Of a stretch of 64,000 nucleotides of DNA, positions 37,334 through 45,715 are shown one piece after another. The notes beneath the pieces were generated by a model. The model worked only from the letters and a program-made list of their open reading frames with translations, made no database searches and was not told where the DNA came from. Each line of letters opens with the position of its first letter. Position 1 is the stretch's first letter. A program made the position numbers and the translations under genes. The stretch comes from Mycobacterium asiaticum (GTDB taxonomy: Bacteria > Actinomycetota > Actinomycetes > Mycobacteriales > Mycobacteriaceae): assembly GCF_001673635.1 (NCBI RefSeq), contig NZ_LZMH01000085.1:1-64000 (forward strand), read 5' to 3'.

Positions 37334-37417
37334 GACAACTCGCACGACGAGGCACTGCAGCGCCGGCTGTGGGCACTGTCCGAGGAGCTGCCCGGGGTGG
37401 TCTGTCCCATCGGCTGA
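37334..37417 (+). pseudogene. Remnant of a short-chain dehydrogenase C-terminus
   Basis: The plus frame reads DNSHDEALQRRLWALSEELPG and then reaches a TGA. The stretch ALQRRLWALSEEL is the typical C-terminal tail of mycobacterial SDR proteins, but no Rossmann fold or YxxxK site lies upstream; the frame is closed at about 37257. It looks like the surviving 3' end of a deleted gene. The other bases between 37175 and 37441 show no gene I can support. Confidence 0.4.
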
Positions 37418-37441
37418 ACCCCGAACCGACACAATGGCCGA

Positions 37442-38371
37442 ATGCGCCTGCTGACGTTCCTTTTGATGACGGCACTGCTATTCGCTTCGGCGGGTTGTAG
37501 TGCCGCACCGCCGGGCGGCCGCCCCGCCACAAGAGGCGGGGGCGACTTCAGCGGACCGGTCGAGGTCGGCAACGGACGCCACCTGTATCTCGAATGTCGC
37601 GGCAAGGGCGTTCCGGCAATCATTTTGGAGTCCGGCTATCACAACTCGGCCGACCCGTGGAACCAATCGGACGCGGCCCCACCGGCGGTGGGGCCGGCCG
37701 TGCTGCCGGCCCTTGCCCGCAACCATCGGGTGTGCGCCTACGACCGTCCCGGGACCGTGCGCAATTCCGACCCACCCACCCTCGCCGACCGCAGCTCCGC
37801 GGTGCCGATGCCGCGTACCGCGGCCGACGTCGTCGCGGACCTGCACACCCTGCTCGACGCCGCGCATGTCCCGGGACCCTATGTTCTCGTCGGACATTCG
37901 CTGGGCGGGCTGTTCATCCGGCTCTATGCCCAAACCCATCCGGATCAGGTGCGGGGACTGGTGTTCGTCGATGCCTTCGGTGTCGAGATCCCGGATCTGA
38001 TGGGTTCGGACTGGCCGGACTATCGGCAAGCACTGGATGCACCGCCGCTACAGTTGCGCGATCCTGCGTCGTTCGAGGAGGTCGACATCGATCGCAGTGT
38101 GGCACAGGTGACAGGCGCTCCCGGCTTCCCGCCCATCCCGCTGGCCGTACTGACCCGCACGGAACCTTTCACGATCCCGCCGGACCTGCCCGCCGATAAG
38201 AGTGCGAAGTTGGAACAGGCGTGGCGCGACGCCACCGGGGCTCTAGTCGCGCTGCGGCCGCAAACGCCGCACATCGAGGCGACCGGCAGCGACCACTTCG
38301 TTCAGATCCATCAGCCCGACCTGGTTGCGGCCGCCGTCGAGTTGGTGATTACGCGCTCCGGCGCGCACTAG
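37442..38371 (+). CDS. Alpha/beta hydrolase lipoprotein
   Basis: A 309-residue secreted hydrolase anchored by lipid. The N-terminus MRLLTFLLMTALLFASAGC is a lipoprotein signal with Cys19 as the lipidated residue. The nucleophile elbow is VLVGHSLGG (serine), and SDHFVQIHQPDLV holds the catalytic histidine. Two further conserved motifs are YDRPG and LVFVDAFG. It probably cleaves a lipid or ester on the cell surface. CACAAT followed by six bases and ATG suggests a leaderless start. It overlaps the convergent flavoprotein gene by 23 bases. Confidence 0.9.
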   Translation: MRLLTFLLMTALLFASAGCSAAPPGGRPATRGGGDFSGPVEVGNGRHLYLECRGKGVPAIILESGYHNSADPWNQSDAAPPAVGPAVLPALARNHRVCAYDRPGTVRNSDPPTLADRSSAVPMPRTAADVVADLHTLLDAAHVPGPYVLVGHSLGGLFIRLYAQTHPDQVRGLVFVDAFGVEIPDLMGSDWPDYRQALDAPPLQLRDPASFEEVDIDRSVAQVTGAPGFPPIPLAVLTRTEPFTIPPDLPADKSAKLEQAWRDATGALVALRPQTPHIEATGSDHFVQIHQPDLVAAAVELVITRSGAH

Positions 38372-39977
38372 GTTGTTTTGCAGCGGATTTCCCGGCGCGG
38401 CGGCCGGCGAAAACACAGTCAGCCAGCGAGAGTCCGCTGACGTAGGAATTGGAGCAGATTCCGGTTGCGGTGCGTCCCGCGCTGAACAGTCCGGGAATCG
38501 GCGCGCCGGATCCGTCGAGCACCGCGCCGGTGCCCTCGTCGACGCGGATCCCGCCGAGGGTCAACATCGGGGTGGGGTTGACCAGACTCGGGCGTACCGA
38601 GATATTCAGCAATGTGTAAGGGCCCGAGCCTATTCGGCGTACGAAGTCGGCGGGCTTACCGGCGGGATCCGGTGCGCCGGCATCGATCGCGCTGTTGTGT
38701 GCTTCGACAGTGGCCACCAGGCCGTCTGGGTCGATGCCGGCACGCCGGGCGGCGTCCCGCAGCGATGCGCCCTTGACCGAATCGAAGAGCATCAGGGCCG
38801 CCGACTGAGCGCGCTGAAACCACAACGGCTGCTTGATCATCTGCCGTCGCGCCTCCTTCATCAGCGCGGCGTCGGCCAGCAGCCATCCCTTGCCGTTGTG
38901 GCGGCGGACCATGGCGTGGCCGACGGCCGCGCCGTAGCGGCTCTCGTCGATGACGCGTCGACCCTGCTCGTCGACAATGATTGCGCTGATGAAAGCGCTT
39001 GGCGGCGTGATGAAACGCCATGCCGAGACGTTGTCCATCCGTTCGGTGACCGCGCCGACGCTTTGCGCCATGGCGATGCCGCTGCCGTCGTCGCCGCTGG
39101 TGCCGAGTTGTAGGCCGCCGCGGTATTGCGGCGCAAACCGTTCGATCCATTCCGCATTGGCCATATAGCCTCCGGCGCAGATGATTACGGCTCGCCTGGC
39201 CGATATCCGCACCGGCTGCGCATAGCGCCGCTCGAGGTTGCGTAGGCGACGTTCCACCACGGAGCGCAGCGGTGGATAGTAGATGCCGGGCTTGGTCGAC
39301 AGCCCGGCCAGCCGCGCGTACCGGCGGCGGACGCGGGCCGGCGCGTAATGCATCGTCGTGGCTTCCACTCCGCACACCCGCCCGGACGGCTCTTGAATCA
39401 GCTGGGTGGCCCTCGTTTGTGGACGCAGTTGAACCCCAAGGGCGAGTGCGGATTTCGCCAACGGCGCGTAGAGCATCTTGCCGGACACGCCTTTGCCTTT
39501 CACACGGTGGCCGCGCTGGACCGGTGGCGTGTGCGCGCGGAATGCACCGGCGTTCTCACTGCCCGAGTGGTAGAGGTAGTAATGGTTGTTCGGGTAGGAG
39601 GTCTTGTAGGGGCACAAGGTGGAATCGAACGGGACGCCGTAGTCACTGAGCCAGCGGATCATCTCCGGGCTGCCCGCCACGAATGATTCCAGCGTCTGTG
39701 GGCTGACGGCGTCGCCGACCTCGAGGCGAAGGTAGGTCAGCATCTGCTCGGCGGTGTCTATCACGCCGGCCTGTTGCTGGACGGCGGTGCCGCCCCCGGC
39801 GTAGATGATCCCGCCCGACACCGCAGTTGAGCCACCGCCGTTGGCGCGGTCGATCGCGATGACATCGACCCCGTGTTCGCGAGCGGTGATCGCCGCGCAG
39901 GCGCCGGCCGCCCCGAATCCCACCACCACGACGTCCGTCACCCATTCGGTGCCACGTGTCGACAGGTCATCATTCAC
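38349..39977 (-). CDS. FAD-binding dehydrogenase, KstD/fumarate-reductase-flavoprotein-like
   Basis: A 542-residue flavoprotein of the FAD_binding_2 family, which includes 3-ketosteroid delta-1-dehydrogenases. The FAD fold is VVVVGFGAAGACAAITARE. GGGSTAVSGGIIYAGGG is the conserved loop after it, ARRAVIICAGGYMAN is a second motif, and the C-terminal PMLTLGGIRVDEGTGAVLD and GLFSAGRTATGIC close the FAD site. Start GTG 39977. The true substrate, steroid or otherwise, is not determinable. It is transcribed toward the lipoprotein gene. Confidence 0.88.
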   Translation of the reverse strand: MNDDLSTRGTEWVTDVVVVGFGAAGACAAITAREHGVDVIAIDRANGGGSTAVSGGIIYAGGGTAVQQQAGVIDTAEQMLTYLRLEVGDAVSPQTLESFVAGSPEMIRWLSDYGVPFDSTLCPYKTSYPNNHYYLYHSGSENAGAFRAHTPPVQRGHRVKGKGVSGKMLYAPLAKSALALGVQLRPQTRATQLIQEPSGRVCGVEATTMHYAPARVRRRYARLAGLSTKPGIYYPPLRSVVERRLRNLERRYAQPVRISARRAVIICAGGYMANAEWIERFAPQYRGGLQLGTSGDDGSGIAMAQSVGAVTERMDNVSAWRFITPPSAFISAIIVDEQGRRVIDESRYGAAVGHAMVRRHNGKGWLLADAALMKEARRQMIKQPLWFQRAQSAALMLFDSVKGASLRDAARRAGIDPDGLVATVEAHNSAIDAGAPDPAGKPADFVRRIGSGPYTLLNISVRPSLVNPTPMLTLGGIRVDEGTGAVLDGSGAPIPGLFSAGRTATGICSNSYVSGLSLADCVFAGRRAGKSAAKQPSARRSA

Positions 39978-40004
39978 CGGTGCACCCTAGCGTGGGCGCG
40001 CGTG

Positions 40005-40742
40005 CTAATACGAGGGGGCGATGATTAGGGCGGTGATGTTGTCCGGCCCGCCCGCTTGCAGCGCCGCGTCGATCAACGCCGTGCATGCGTCGTCGGGCTC
40101 GGGGTGCTCGGTGAGCGCGGCGGCCAGGGCGTCGTCGTCGACGACGCCGTGCAGTCCGTCACTCGACAGCAGGATACGGTCGCCGGGCAGCAGGTCCACC
40201 GCCGCGGTATCGGGCAGCGCGCGCGGGAACATCGCCACGTGCCGGGTGAGGGTGGCCCGGGCCGGATGCCGCGCGGCGTCTTCGGGGGCGACCTCGCCCG
40301 AGTCGATCAGGTCCTGAATCACGCTGTGGTCCCGGGTGAGTTGTTGCAGCTTCTGGTCGCGGTACAGGTACGCGCGGCTGTCACCCAGATGGGCAACCAG
40401 TGCCCGCGCCTGGGCGATCACGACGGCGACGAGCGTGGTGTTGGCGCCGGCGGCGCGTGGATCCGTTCGGGCGTAGGTGCAGAAGTCGGCGCAGTATTCG
40501 ACGACGGCGCGCCCCAGCAGCTCGTCCGCGTCCTCGTCGTTGACGTTGTCGGGTTTGAGATGTCGGCTCACGTAGGTCGGCAGCAGCTCCATCACCAGAG
40601 CGGCGGCCAGCGCGCCGTCGGTGCTGCATGCGACGCCGTCGGCGACCATGAACAACGATTGCTCGGGGTCGGCACCCCAGCGGTCCTGGTTGGTGGCACG
40701 CAACCGGCCGATGTCGGACAGACCTGCGAACTGCACGCCCAT
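40005..40742 (-). CDS. PPM/PP2C-type serine/threonine phosphatase
   Basis: A 245-residue PP2C-family protein phosphatase. Metal-binding and core motifs appear in order: ATNQDRWGAD, FMVADGV, LVAHLGDSRAYLYR, LLSSDGLHGVV and GGPDNITALII. No membrane helix is seen, so it is soluble, unlike PstP. ATG 40742 follows GGAG; a TTG at 40787 would add 15 residues. It lies downstream of the P450 gene on the same strand, separated by the hairpin at 40814-40875, and probably has its own promoter. Confidence 0.92.
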   Translation of the reverse strand: MGVQFAGLSDIGRLRATNQDRWGADPEQSLFMVADGVACSTDGALAAALVMELLPTYVSRHLKPDNVNDEDADELLGRAVVEYCADFCTYARTDPRAAGANTTLVAVVIAQARALVAHLGDSRAYLYRDQKLQQLTRDHSVIQDLIDSGEVAPEDAARHPARATLTRHVAMFPRALPDTAAVDLLPGDRILLSSDGLHGVVDDDALAAALTEHPEPDDACTALIDAALQAGGPDNITALIIAPSY

Positions 40743-40813
40743 CCGCTCCGCCTTCGGTAGGTCCAGGTATTTCTCGGGTCGCGGCAATACTAGTGACCCG
40801 GTTGCGAGTCACC

Positions 40814-40875
40814 GCGAGCAGACGCAAAAGCCCCAATTTCGTGCCGAAATGAGGGGCTTTTGCGTCTGCTCACGC
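40814..40875. repeat. Dispersed hairpin element, copy 1
   Basis: An 18-bp perfect stem (AGCAGACGCAAAAGCCCC at 40817-40834 with its complement at 40853-40870) encloses a second stem, ATTTCG with CGAAAT around TGC. It lies four bases downstream of the P450 stop and upstream of the phosphatase gene. It closely matches the element at 45631-45708. It could act as a terminator for the P450 gene; nothing in it is coding. Confidence 0.85.
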
Positions 40876-40878
40876 AAC

Positions 40879-42114
40879 TTAGGTGGCGGTGTCGAATTCG
40901 ATCGGGACGGTGATCGGTCCCCCCAACGCGTTCACCGGTTTCCATGGAGCCGGACCGGTGCGGCGGGCGTTGGGCATCCGCCGCGTCATCACCCTCAGGG
41001 CCTCGGCGAGCTCGAGGCGGGCCAGATTGGCGCCCAGGCAGAAGTGCGTGCCCGCGCCGAACGTCTGGATCGGCGGGGCGCCCCGGCGGCGAATGTCGAG
41101 GCGATCGGGATCGTCGCAGACGGCGGGATCGCGGTTGGCGGCTCCGGTGTTGATCACCACCAGCGTGCCGGCGGGGACGATCACACCGGCTAGCTCGACA
41201 TCCTCGAGAGCAGTTCGCAGGGTCACGAAGGTGATGGGCGAATGACGGATCAGCTCCTCGACGGCACCGGCCGCCAACACCGGATGCTCGCCGAGAAGGG
41301 CCCACTGCTCAGGGTGATCGCACAGCACGTGTGCCGCCGCGCCCAACTGCATACGGGTCGTGTCGGTGCCGCCCAACAGCAATGCGGCAACGAGCGATCG
41401 GAGTTCTTCGCCGTTGAGGCGGTCACCGTCGTCTTCGGCCTGGATCAGCTCGGAGATCAGGTCGTCGGTCAGGCGGTGTCGCCGCCGCGCGACCATGTCA
41501 TCGATATAGGTGTCCAGGGCTTCCCAGGCGGTCAGAATCGTCGGCGTCGCACTGGCGGCATCCCAGCTGAAGGCCTTCAAAATGTCGTCCGCCCAGTCGG
41601 AGAACAGTTCCCAGTCCTCGGCGGGCGCTCCGAGTAGCGCGCAGATAACGGGGATCGGGTACCGGCGGGCAACGTCGGCCACCAGATCGCAACGCCCCCG
41701 AGTGATTTGGCGATCGACCAGCCCGGTGATGACGTCGGTCATCGTCGTGCGTAACCGCGCAGCGGCTTTGGGTGTGAACGCTTTGCTCACCAGTCGACGC
41801 AGCCGGCGGTGTTGGTCCCCGTCGATGCTGAGAATGTTGACGGCGACGCGGTCCCACAGCGGGCCGGACGTAATGCCTTGAGCGGCAAGGAACATCCCTT
41901 GCGGCACGCGGAAGCGTGGATCGCGCAGTACGGCATGCACCAAGTCGTAGCTGAGCAGCTCGGGCCCATACGGTCCCATCGCCATCGGTGCCCGCGCGCG
42001 GGCCTCGCGGATGATCGCGTGCGCCTCGTCGGGGTGTTGGGCGTTTTCGTAGCTGATCGTTGGTAAGTCGGCCTCGAAAACGCTTGGGCGGTTTCGGTCA
42101 ATGGTGGTTGTCAT
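40879..42114 (-). CDS. Cytochrome P450
   Basis: A 411-residue P450 monooxygenase. The I-helix motif is LLLGGTDTTRMQ, the ExxR motif is EELIRHS, and the haem site is FGAGTHFCLGANLARLE with the ligand cysteine. ATG 42114 (MTTTIDRNRPSVFE) is chosen; a longer frame upstream runs antisense through the regulator gene. It would need a ferredoxin and reductase, and the pair at 3321-4715 is one candidate. It is divergent from the LuxR-type regulator across about 200 bp containing a long inverted repeat, so it may be a target of that regulator. Confidence 0.96.
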   Translation of the reverse strand: MTTTIDRNRPSVFEADLPTISYENAQHPDEAHAIIREARARAPMAMGPYGPELLSYDLVHAVLRDPRFRVPQGMFLAAQGITSGPLWDRVAVNILSIDGDQHRRLRRLVSKAFTPKAAARLRTTMTDVITGLVDRQITRGRCDLVADVARRYPIPVICALLGAPAEDWELFSDWADDILKAFSWDAASATPTILTAWEALDTYIDDMVARRRHRLTDDLISELIQAEDDGDRLNGEELRSLVAALLLGGTDTTRMQLGAAAHVLCDHPEQWALLGEHPVLAAGAVEELIRHSPITFVTLRTALEDVELAGVIVPAGTLVVINTGAANRDPAVCDDPDRLDIRRRGAPPIQTFGAGTHFCLGANLARLELAEALRVMTRRMPNARRTGPAPWKPVNALGGPITVPIEFDTAT

Positions 42115-42177
42115 GCCGCTCAGCCTGTGTCCACGGGAGATGAAGACCATCGGGGAGAACACGCAAATACGGCAATG

Positions 42178-42238
42178 TTTGACTCTGCGGCTATGGCGGT
42201 GATGACCGTAAAGACCGCGCCCGCAGCGCAGAGTCAAA
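42178..42238. promoter_or_regulatory. Long-spaced inverted repeat between P450 and LuxR-type regulator
   Basis: TTTGACTCTGCG (42178-42189) and CGCAGAGTCAAA (42227-42238) are perfect 12-bp inverted repeats with a 37-base spacer. They lie about 65 bases from the P450 start and 80 from the regulator start, as expected for a looped or double operator. Formation of a hairpin in RNA is also possible. Confidence 0.55.
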
Positions 42239-42318
42239 GTGCAGATTGCCACCAGATCAGGCCCGCATACGGGATTTCCCCGATGTTTTCTGGTGACGGC
42301 CGGCCGAGGCTGGTTAGC

Positions 42319-45300
42319 ATGACCGAAACGCATCCACGCGTGGACACACCGCCGGTGAACTGGGGTGATTTGGGTTTGAGCGGCCTGCCGACCGGAACGG
42401 TGACCATGCTGCTCGCCGACATCGAGGGTTCGACGAGGTTGTGGGAGACCCAGCCGGAGGCGATGGCTGCCGCCGTCGCACTTCTGGACCGCACGCTCGA
42501 CGGATTGCTCGCCGCCCATGGCGGGGTGCGGCCGGTGGAACAGGGCGAGGGTGACAGCTTCGTCATCGCGTTCGCCCGCGCGAGCCAGGCGGTCGCCTGC
42601 GCGCTGGACCTGCAACGAGCGCCGTTGGCGCCGTTGCGGTTCCGCATCGGCGTACACACCGGTGAGGTGCAATTGCGCGACGAGTCCAATTACATCGGCC
42701 CGACCGTGAATCGAACCGCGCGGCTGCGCGATCTCGCACACGGCGGTCAGACCGTGCTGTCCGGCACCACGGAGGACCTTGTCATCGATGCGCTCCCAAA
42801 CGACGCGTGGCTAACCGATCTCGGCCGGCACGAGCTGCGGGGCATCGCTCGCCCCGAGCGCGTCGTGCAGCTGTGCCACCCGGATATCCGCAACGACTTT
42901 CCGCCGCTGCGGACGTCCAAAAGCTCAGTCCCCGAACAGTTGCCGGTGCAGCTCACCAGTTTTGTAGGCCGCGACGGTGAGATTGCCGACTTGCGTCGGA
43001 TGTTGCCGGCCGAACGGCTGGTTGTCTTGACCGGCGCCGGTGGGGTGGGCAAAACCCGGTTGGCTATCCAGGTTGCGGGCGAGGCGGCGGATGATTTCGA
43101 CGCCGGAGTGTGGTTCATCGATCTGGCGCCGATCACCGACCCAGGCCTCGTCCCGGCCGCCGCAGCCGAGGCCGTCGGCCTCTCCGATCAGCCGGGACGG
43201 TCAACGACGGACGCGCTGGCGCGGTTTGTGTCAGACCGTCGGATGTTGATGGTGTTCGACAACTGCGAGCACTTGGTGGACGCCGTCGCCGTCCTGGTCA
43301 ACACGCTGTTGAGCGGTTGTCCGAACCTCACGTTGTTGGCCACCAGCCGTGAGCCGATCGCGGTGCCGGGTGAGGTGACCTGGCGGGTGCCATCCCTGTC
43401 GCTGGACGACGAGGCCGTCGAGCTGTTCGTCGACCGCGCACGGCGTGCGCGTCCCGACTTCAGCACTGACCAGGTTTCAGCGATCCGGGAGATCTGCCGA
43501 CGGCTCGACGGCATGCCCCTGGCCATCGAACTCGCCGCCGCCCGGGTGCGGGCGCTGTCGCTGCAGGAGATCATCGGCAGTCTGAATGACCGCTTTCGGC
43601 TGTTGACCGGAGGTGGACGTATCGCGGTGCGCCGTCAGCAAACTTTGCGTGCCTCGGTGGACTGGTCCCACGCACTGCTCACCGAGCCCGAGCGGGTGCT
43701 GTTTCGCAGGCTCGCGCCGTTCATGGGGGGATTCGATCTGGCTGCCGCCAGGGCCGTCGCGGGAGGCAATGAGGCCGAGCGCTTTCAGCTGCTTGACCTG
43801 CTGACGCTGCTTGTGGACAAATCATTGGTGGTTGCCGACAACACCGGTGGCCGAACACGCTATCGGCTGCTGGAAACGGTCCGCCAGTACGCCCTGGAAA
43901 AGCTCGGCGAGTCCGGCGAGGCCGACACCGTTCGCGCAAGTCACCGCGACTACTACACAGCAATGGCCGCGATGCTGGACGCGCCGGCCGCCACCGGACA
44001 CCAGCTGCGTGTCGAGCAGACGGCATCCGAGCTCGACAACCTCCGCGCTGCGTTCGCTTGGAGCCGGGAAACCTGTGACATCGAATTGGCTTTAGGGCTC
44101 GCGTCGTCGCTGCAGCCGTTGTGGCTAACCCGCGGCCGTCTGCGTGAAGGAATGAGTTGGATCGATGAGGCGCTGGCCGAACGGGCCTCGGCGGACCGCG
44201 AGGTGGCGCCGGCGGTCCTGGCGCGGGCGCTCGCCGATGCGGCCTTGTTCGACGGTTGGCTTGGTCTGCCGGCGCGGATGGAGCAGGCCACCGAAGCCCT
44301 CGCGATTGCTCGCCAACTCGACGACCCTGCCCTGTTGGTCCGCGCCCTGACTGGCTGCGTTGGTACGGCGGCCGCCTTGAACCCCGAACACGCGGAAACA
44401 TACTTCGCGGAGGCCATCGAGTTGGCGCGCGCCCTGGGCGACAAATGGCGACTGAGCCAGCTGCTCGGCTTCCGGGCCTACGCGGCCGCCATGGCCGGCG
44501 GCTCGATCGCGGAGCACGCGGCCGCCGAAGGACGCGACCTCGCCGACGCGATCGGTGACCGAGTCGCCTCGGGTCAGTGTCGCCTGTATGGCATCGCCGG
44601 TGGGCGGACGATGCGGGGCGACCTCGAAGGCGCCGAGGATGAAGTACGGGATGTACTCGCCGACGCCGATGCTGCCGGAGACCTGTTTACCAGGTTCAAT
44701 GCCCTGATAGCGCAAAGCTTTGTGCTGGGGTGGCACGGCAAGTCGGCTGCGGCGCTGGCCGCCGCCGAGAGGGCGATCGAGTCTGCCGTCGAGCTCGGTG
44801 CGTCCATCGAAGGACTCGGCTATCTCGCGTTGGGTGCCGCGTACCTGGCCGCGGGAGACGCCGCGGCCGCCAAGGATGCTCTCGCCAAGGCCTACGGCCG
44901 CATACCGGACGCCGGGTTTTCTTCGACGAACCTGATGTGGAGAGCCGACGCCGAGCGCGTGACCGGCGATAACGTGGCGGCCCGGCTTTGGGCCGATCAA
45001 GCGGTGTCGGTAACCCCAGGATATTTTCGGATGCTCGCGCTGAATGCTCGTGTCCGCGTTGCCCGTTCAGAAGGTCATCCGGAGGCCATCGAAGCGGCCG
45101 AGCGGGACGCGCACGAAGCGCTGGCGTGCGCGGCTGAGACCGGGGCACAGCTAGGCTTGCCCGACGTCTTTGACGGTCTTGCCGCACTGGCCGCCCAGGC
45201 CGCGAGCTATACCGAGGCGGCTCGACTCCTCGGTGCGGCGCAGGGTATCCGGCAGCATACCGGCGAAGTGCGGTACGCAATCCACCAAGCCGATTACGAT

Positions 45301-45630
45301 GCGTCGATTGCTGCAGTACGAGATGCCATGGGTCAGAACAACTTCGACGTGGCATTGCGTGAGGGTGCGGCCCTGTCCATTTCGGAAGCGATCGCTTATG
45401 CACAGCGCGGCCGCGGCGAACGCAAACGGCCCTCCGCCGGTTGGGCCTCGCTCACACCAGCCGAACACGACGTCGTCCGGCTGGTCAGCGAGGGCTTGGC
45501 CAATAAGGAAATTGCCACAAAGCTTTTCATCTCACCGCGTACCGTCGAGACTCATCTCACGCACGTCTACACCAAGCTCGGTTTGGCATCACGCGTGCAA
45601 CTGGCTCAAGAGGCCACTCGCCGGGGGTGA
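42319..45630 (+). CDS. Class III adenylate cyclase / NB-ARC ATPase / TPR-like / LuxR regulator
   Basis: A 1103-residue regulator of the M. tuberculosis Rv0386/Rv1358/Rv2488c type. Residues 20-190 form a class III nucleotide cyclase domain (TVTMLLADIEGSTRLWE, GEGDSFVIAFA, NRTARLRDLAHGG). Next come the NTPase domain (Walker A VLTGAGGVGKTRLA; Walker B-like RRMLMVFDNCEHL; RLDGMPLAIELAAARV), a long helical repeat region and a C-terminal LuxR helix-turn-helix (LTPAEHDVVRLVSEGLANKE, IATKLFISPRTVETHL). The start ATG 42319 is preferred to an upstream one at 42127 within the regulatory region. Likely targets are the divergent P450 and itself. Whether the cyclase is active cannot be decided here. Confidence 0.93.
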   Translation: MTETHPRVDTPPVNWGDLGLSGLPTGTVTMLLADIEGSTRLWETQPEAMAAAVALLDRTLDGLLAAHGGVRPVEQGEGDSFVIAFARASQAVACALDLQRAPLAPLRFRIGVHTGEVQLRDESNYIGPTVNRTARLRDLAHGGQTVLSGTTEDLVIDALPNDAWLTDLGRHELRGIARPERVVQLCHPDIRNDFPPLRTSKSSVPEQLPVQLTSFVGRDGEIADLRRMLPAERLVVLTGAGGVGKTRLAIQVAGEAADDFDAGVWFIDLAPITDPGLVPAAAAEAVGLSDQPGRSTTDALARFVSDRRMLMVFDNCEHLVDAVAVLVNTLLSGCPNLTLLATSREPIAVPGEVTWRVPSLSLDDEAVELFVDRARRARPDFSTDQVSAIREICRRLDGMPLAIELAAARVRALSLQEIIGSLNDRFRLLTGGGRIAVRRQQTLRASVDWSHALLTEPERVLFRRLAPFMGGFDLAAARAVAGGNEAERFQLLDLLTLLVDKSLVVADNTGGRTRYRLLETVRQYALEKLGESGEADTVRASHRDYYTAMAAMLDAPAATGHQLRVEQTASELDNLRAAFAWSRETCDIELALGLASSLQPLWLTRGRLREGMSWIDEALAERASADREVAPAVLARALADAALFDGWLGLPARMEQATEALAIARQLDDPALLVRALTGCVGTAAALNPEHAETYFAEAIELARALGDKWRLSQLLGFRAYAAAMAGGSIAEHAAAEGRDLADAIGDRVASGQCRLYGIAGGRTMRGDLEGAEDEVRDVLADADAAGDLFTRFNALIAQSFVLGWHGKSAAALAAAERAIESAVELGASIEGLGYLALGAAYLAAGDAAAAKDALAKAYGRIPDAGFSSTNLMWRADAERVTGDNVAARLWADQAVSVTPGYFRMLALNARVRVARSEGHPEAIEAAERDAHEALACAAETGAQLGLPDVFDGLAALAAQAASYTEAARLLGAAQGIRQHTGEVRYAIHQADYDASIAAVRDAMGQNNFDVALREGAALSISEAIAYAQRGRGERKRPSAGWASLTPAEHDVVRLVSEGLANKEIATKLFISPRTVETHLTHVYTKLGLASRVQLAQEATRRG

Positions 45631-45708
45631 GTTCCCCCGCGAGCAGACGCTAAAGCCCCCATTTCGTGCCGAAATGTGGGGCTTTAGCGTCTGCTCGCGC
45701 AAGGGAAC
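45631..45708. repeat. Dispersed hairpin element, copy 2
   Basis: A 21-bp perfect stem (arms at 45639-45659 and 45678-45698) with the inner ATTTCG/CGAAAT stem, plus an outer GTTCCC/GGGAAC pair at 45631 and 45708. Apart from a few compensated base changes in the stem it matches copy 1. It sits exactly between the convergent ends of the LuxR-type gene and the Rieske gene and could terminate both. Confidence 0.85.
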
Positions 45709-45715
45709 TTGCGCC

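Noticed and set aside
37177..37410. A 77-codon minus-strand frame in the gap between two hydrolases
   Set aside because: No ribosome site or domain, Ser-rich shadow composition, and it overlaps the plus-strand SDR remnant.
40814..40875. CRISPR or insertion-sequence end
   Set aside because: Only single hairpins are present, with no repeat-spacer array, transposase or target duplication.
42115..42741. Upstream extension of the P450 gene
   Set aside because: It runs antisense through the cyclase domain of the regulator; the P450 N-terminus is typical at 42114.
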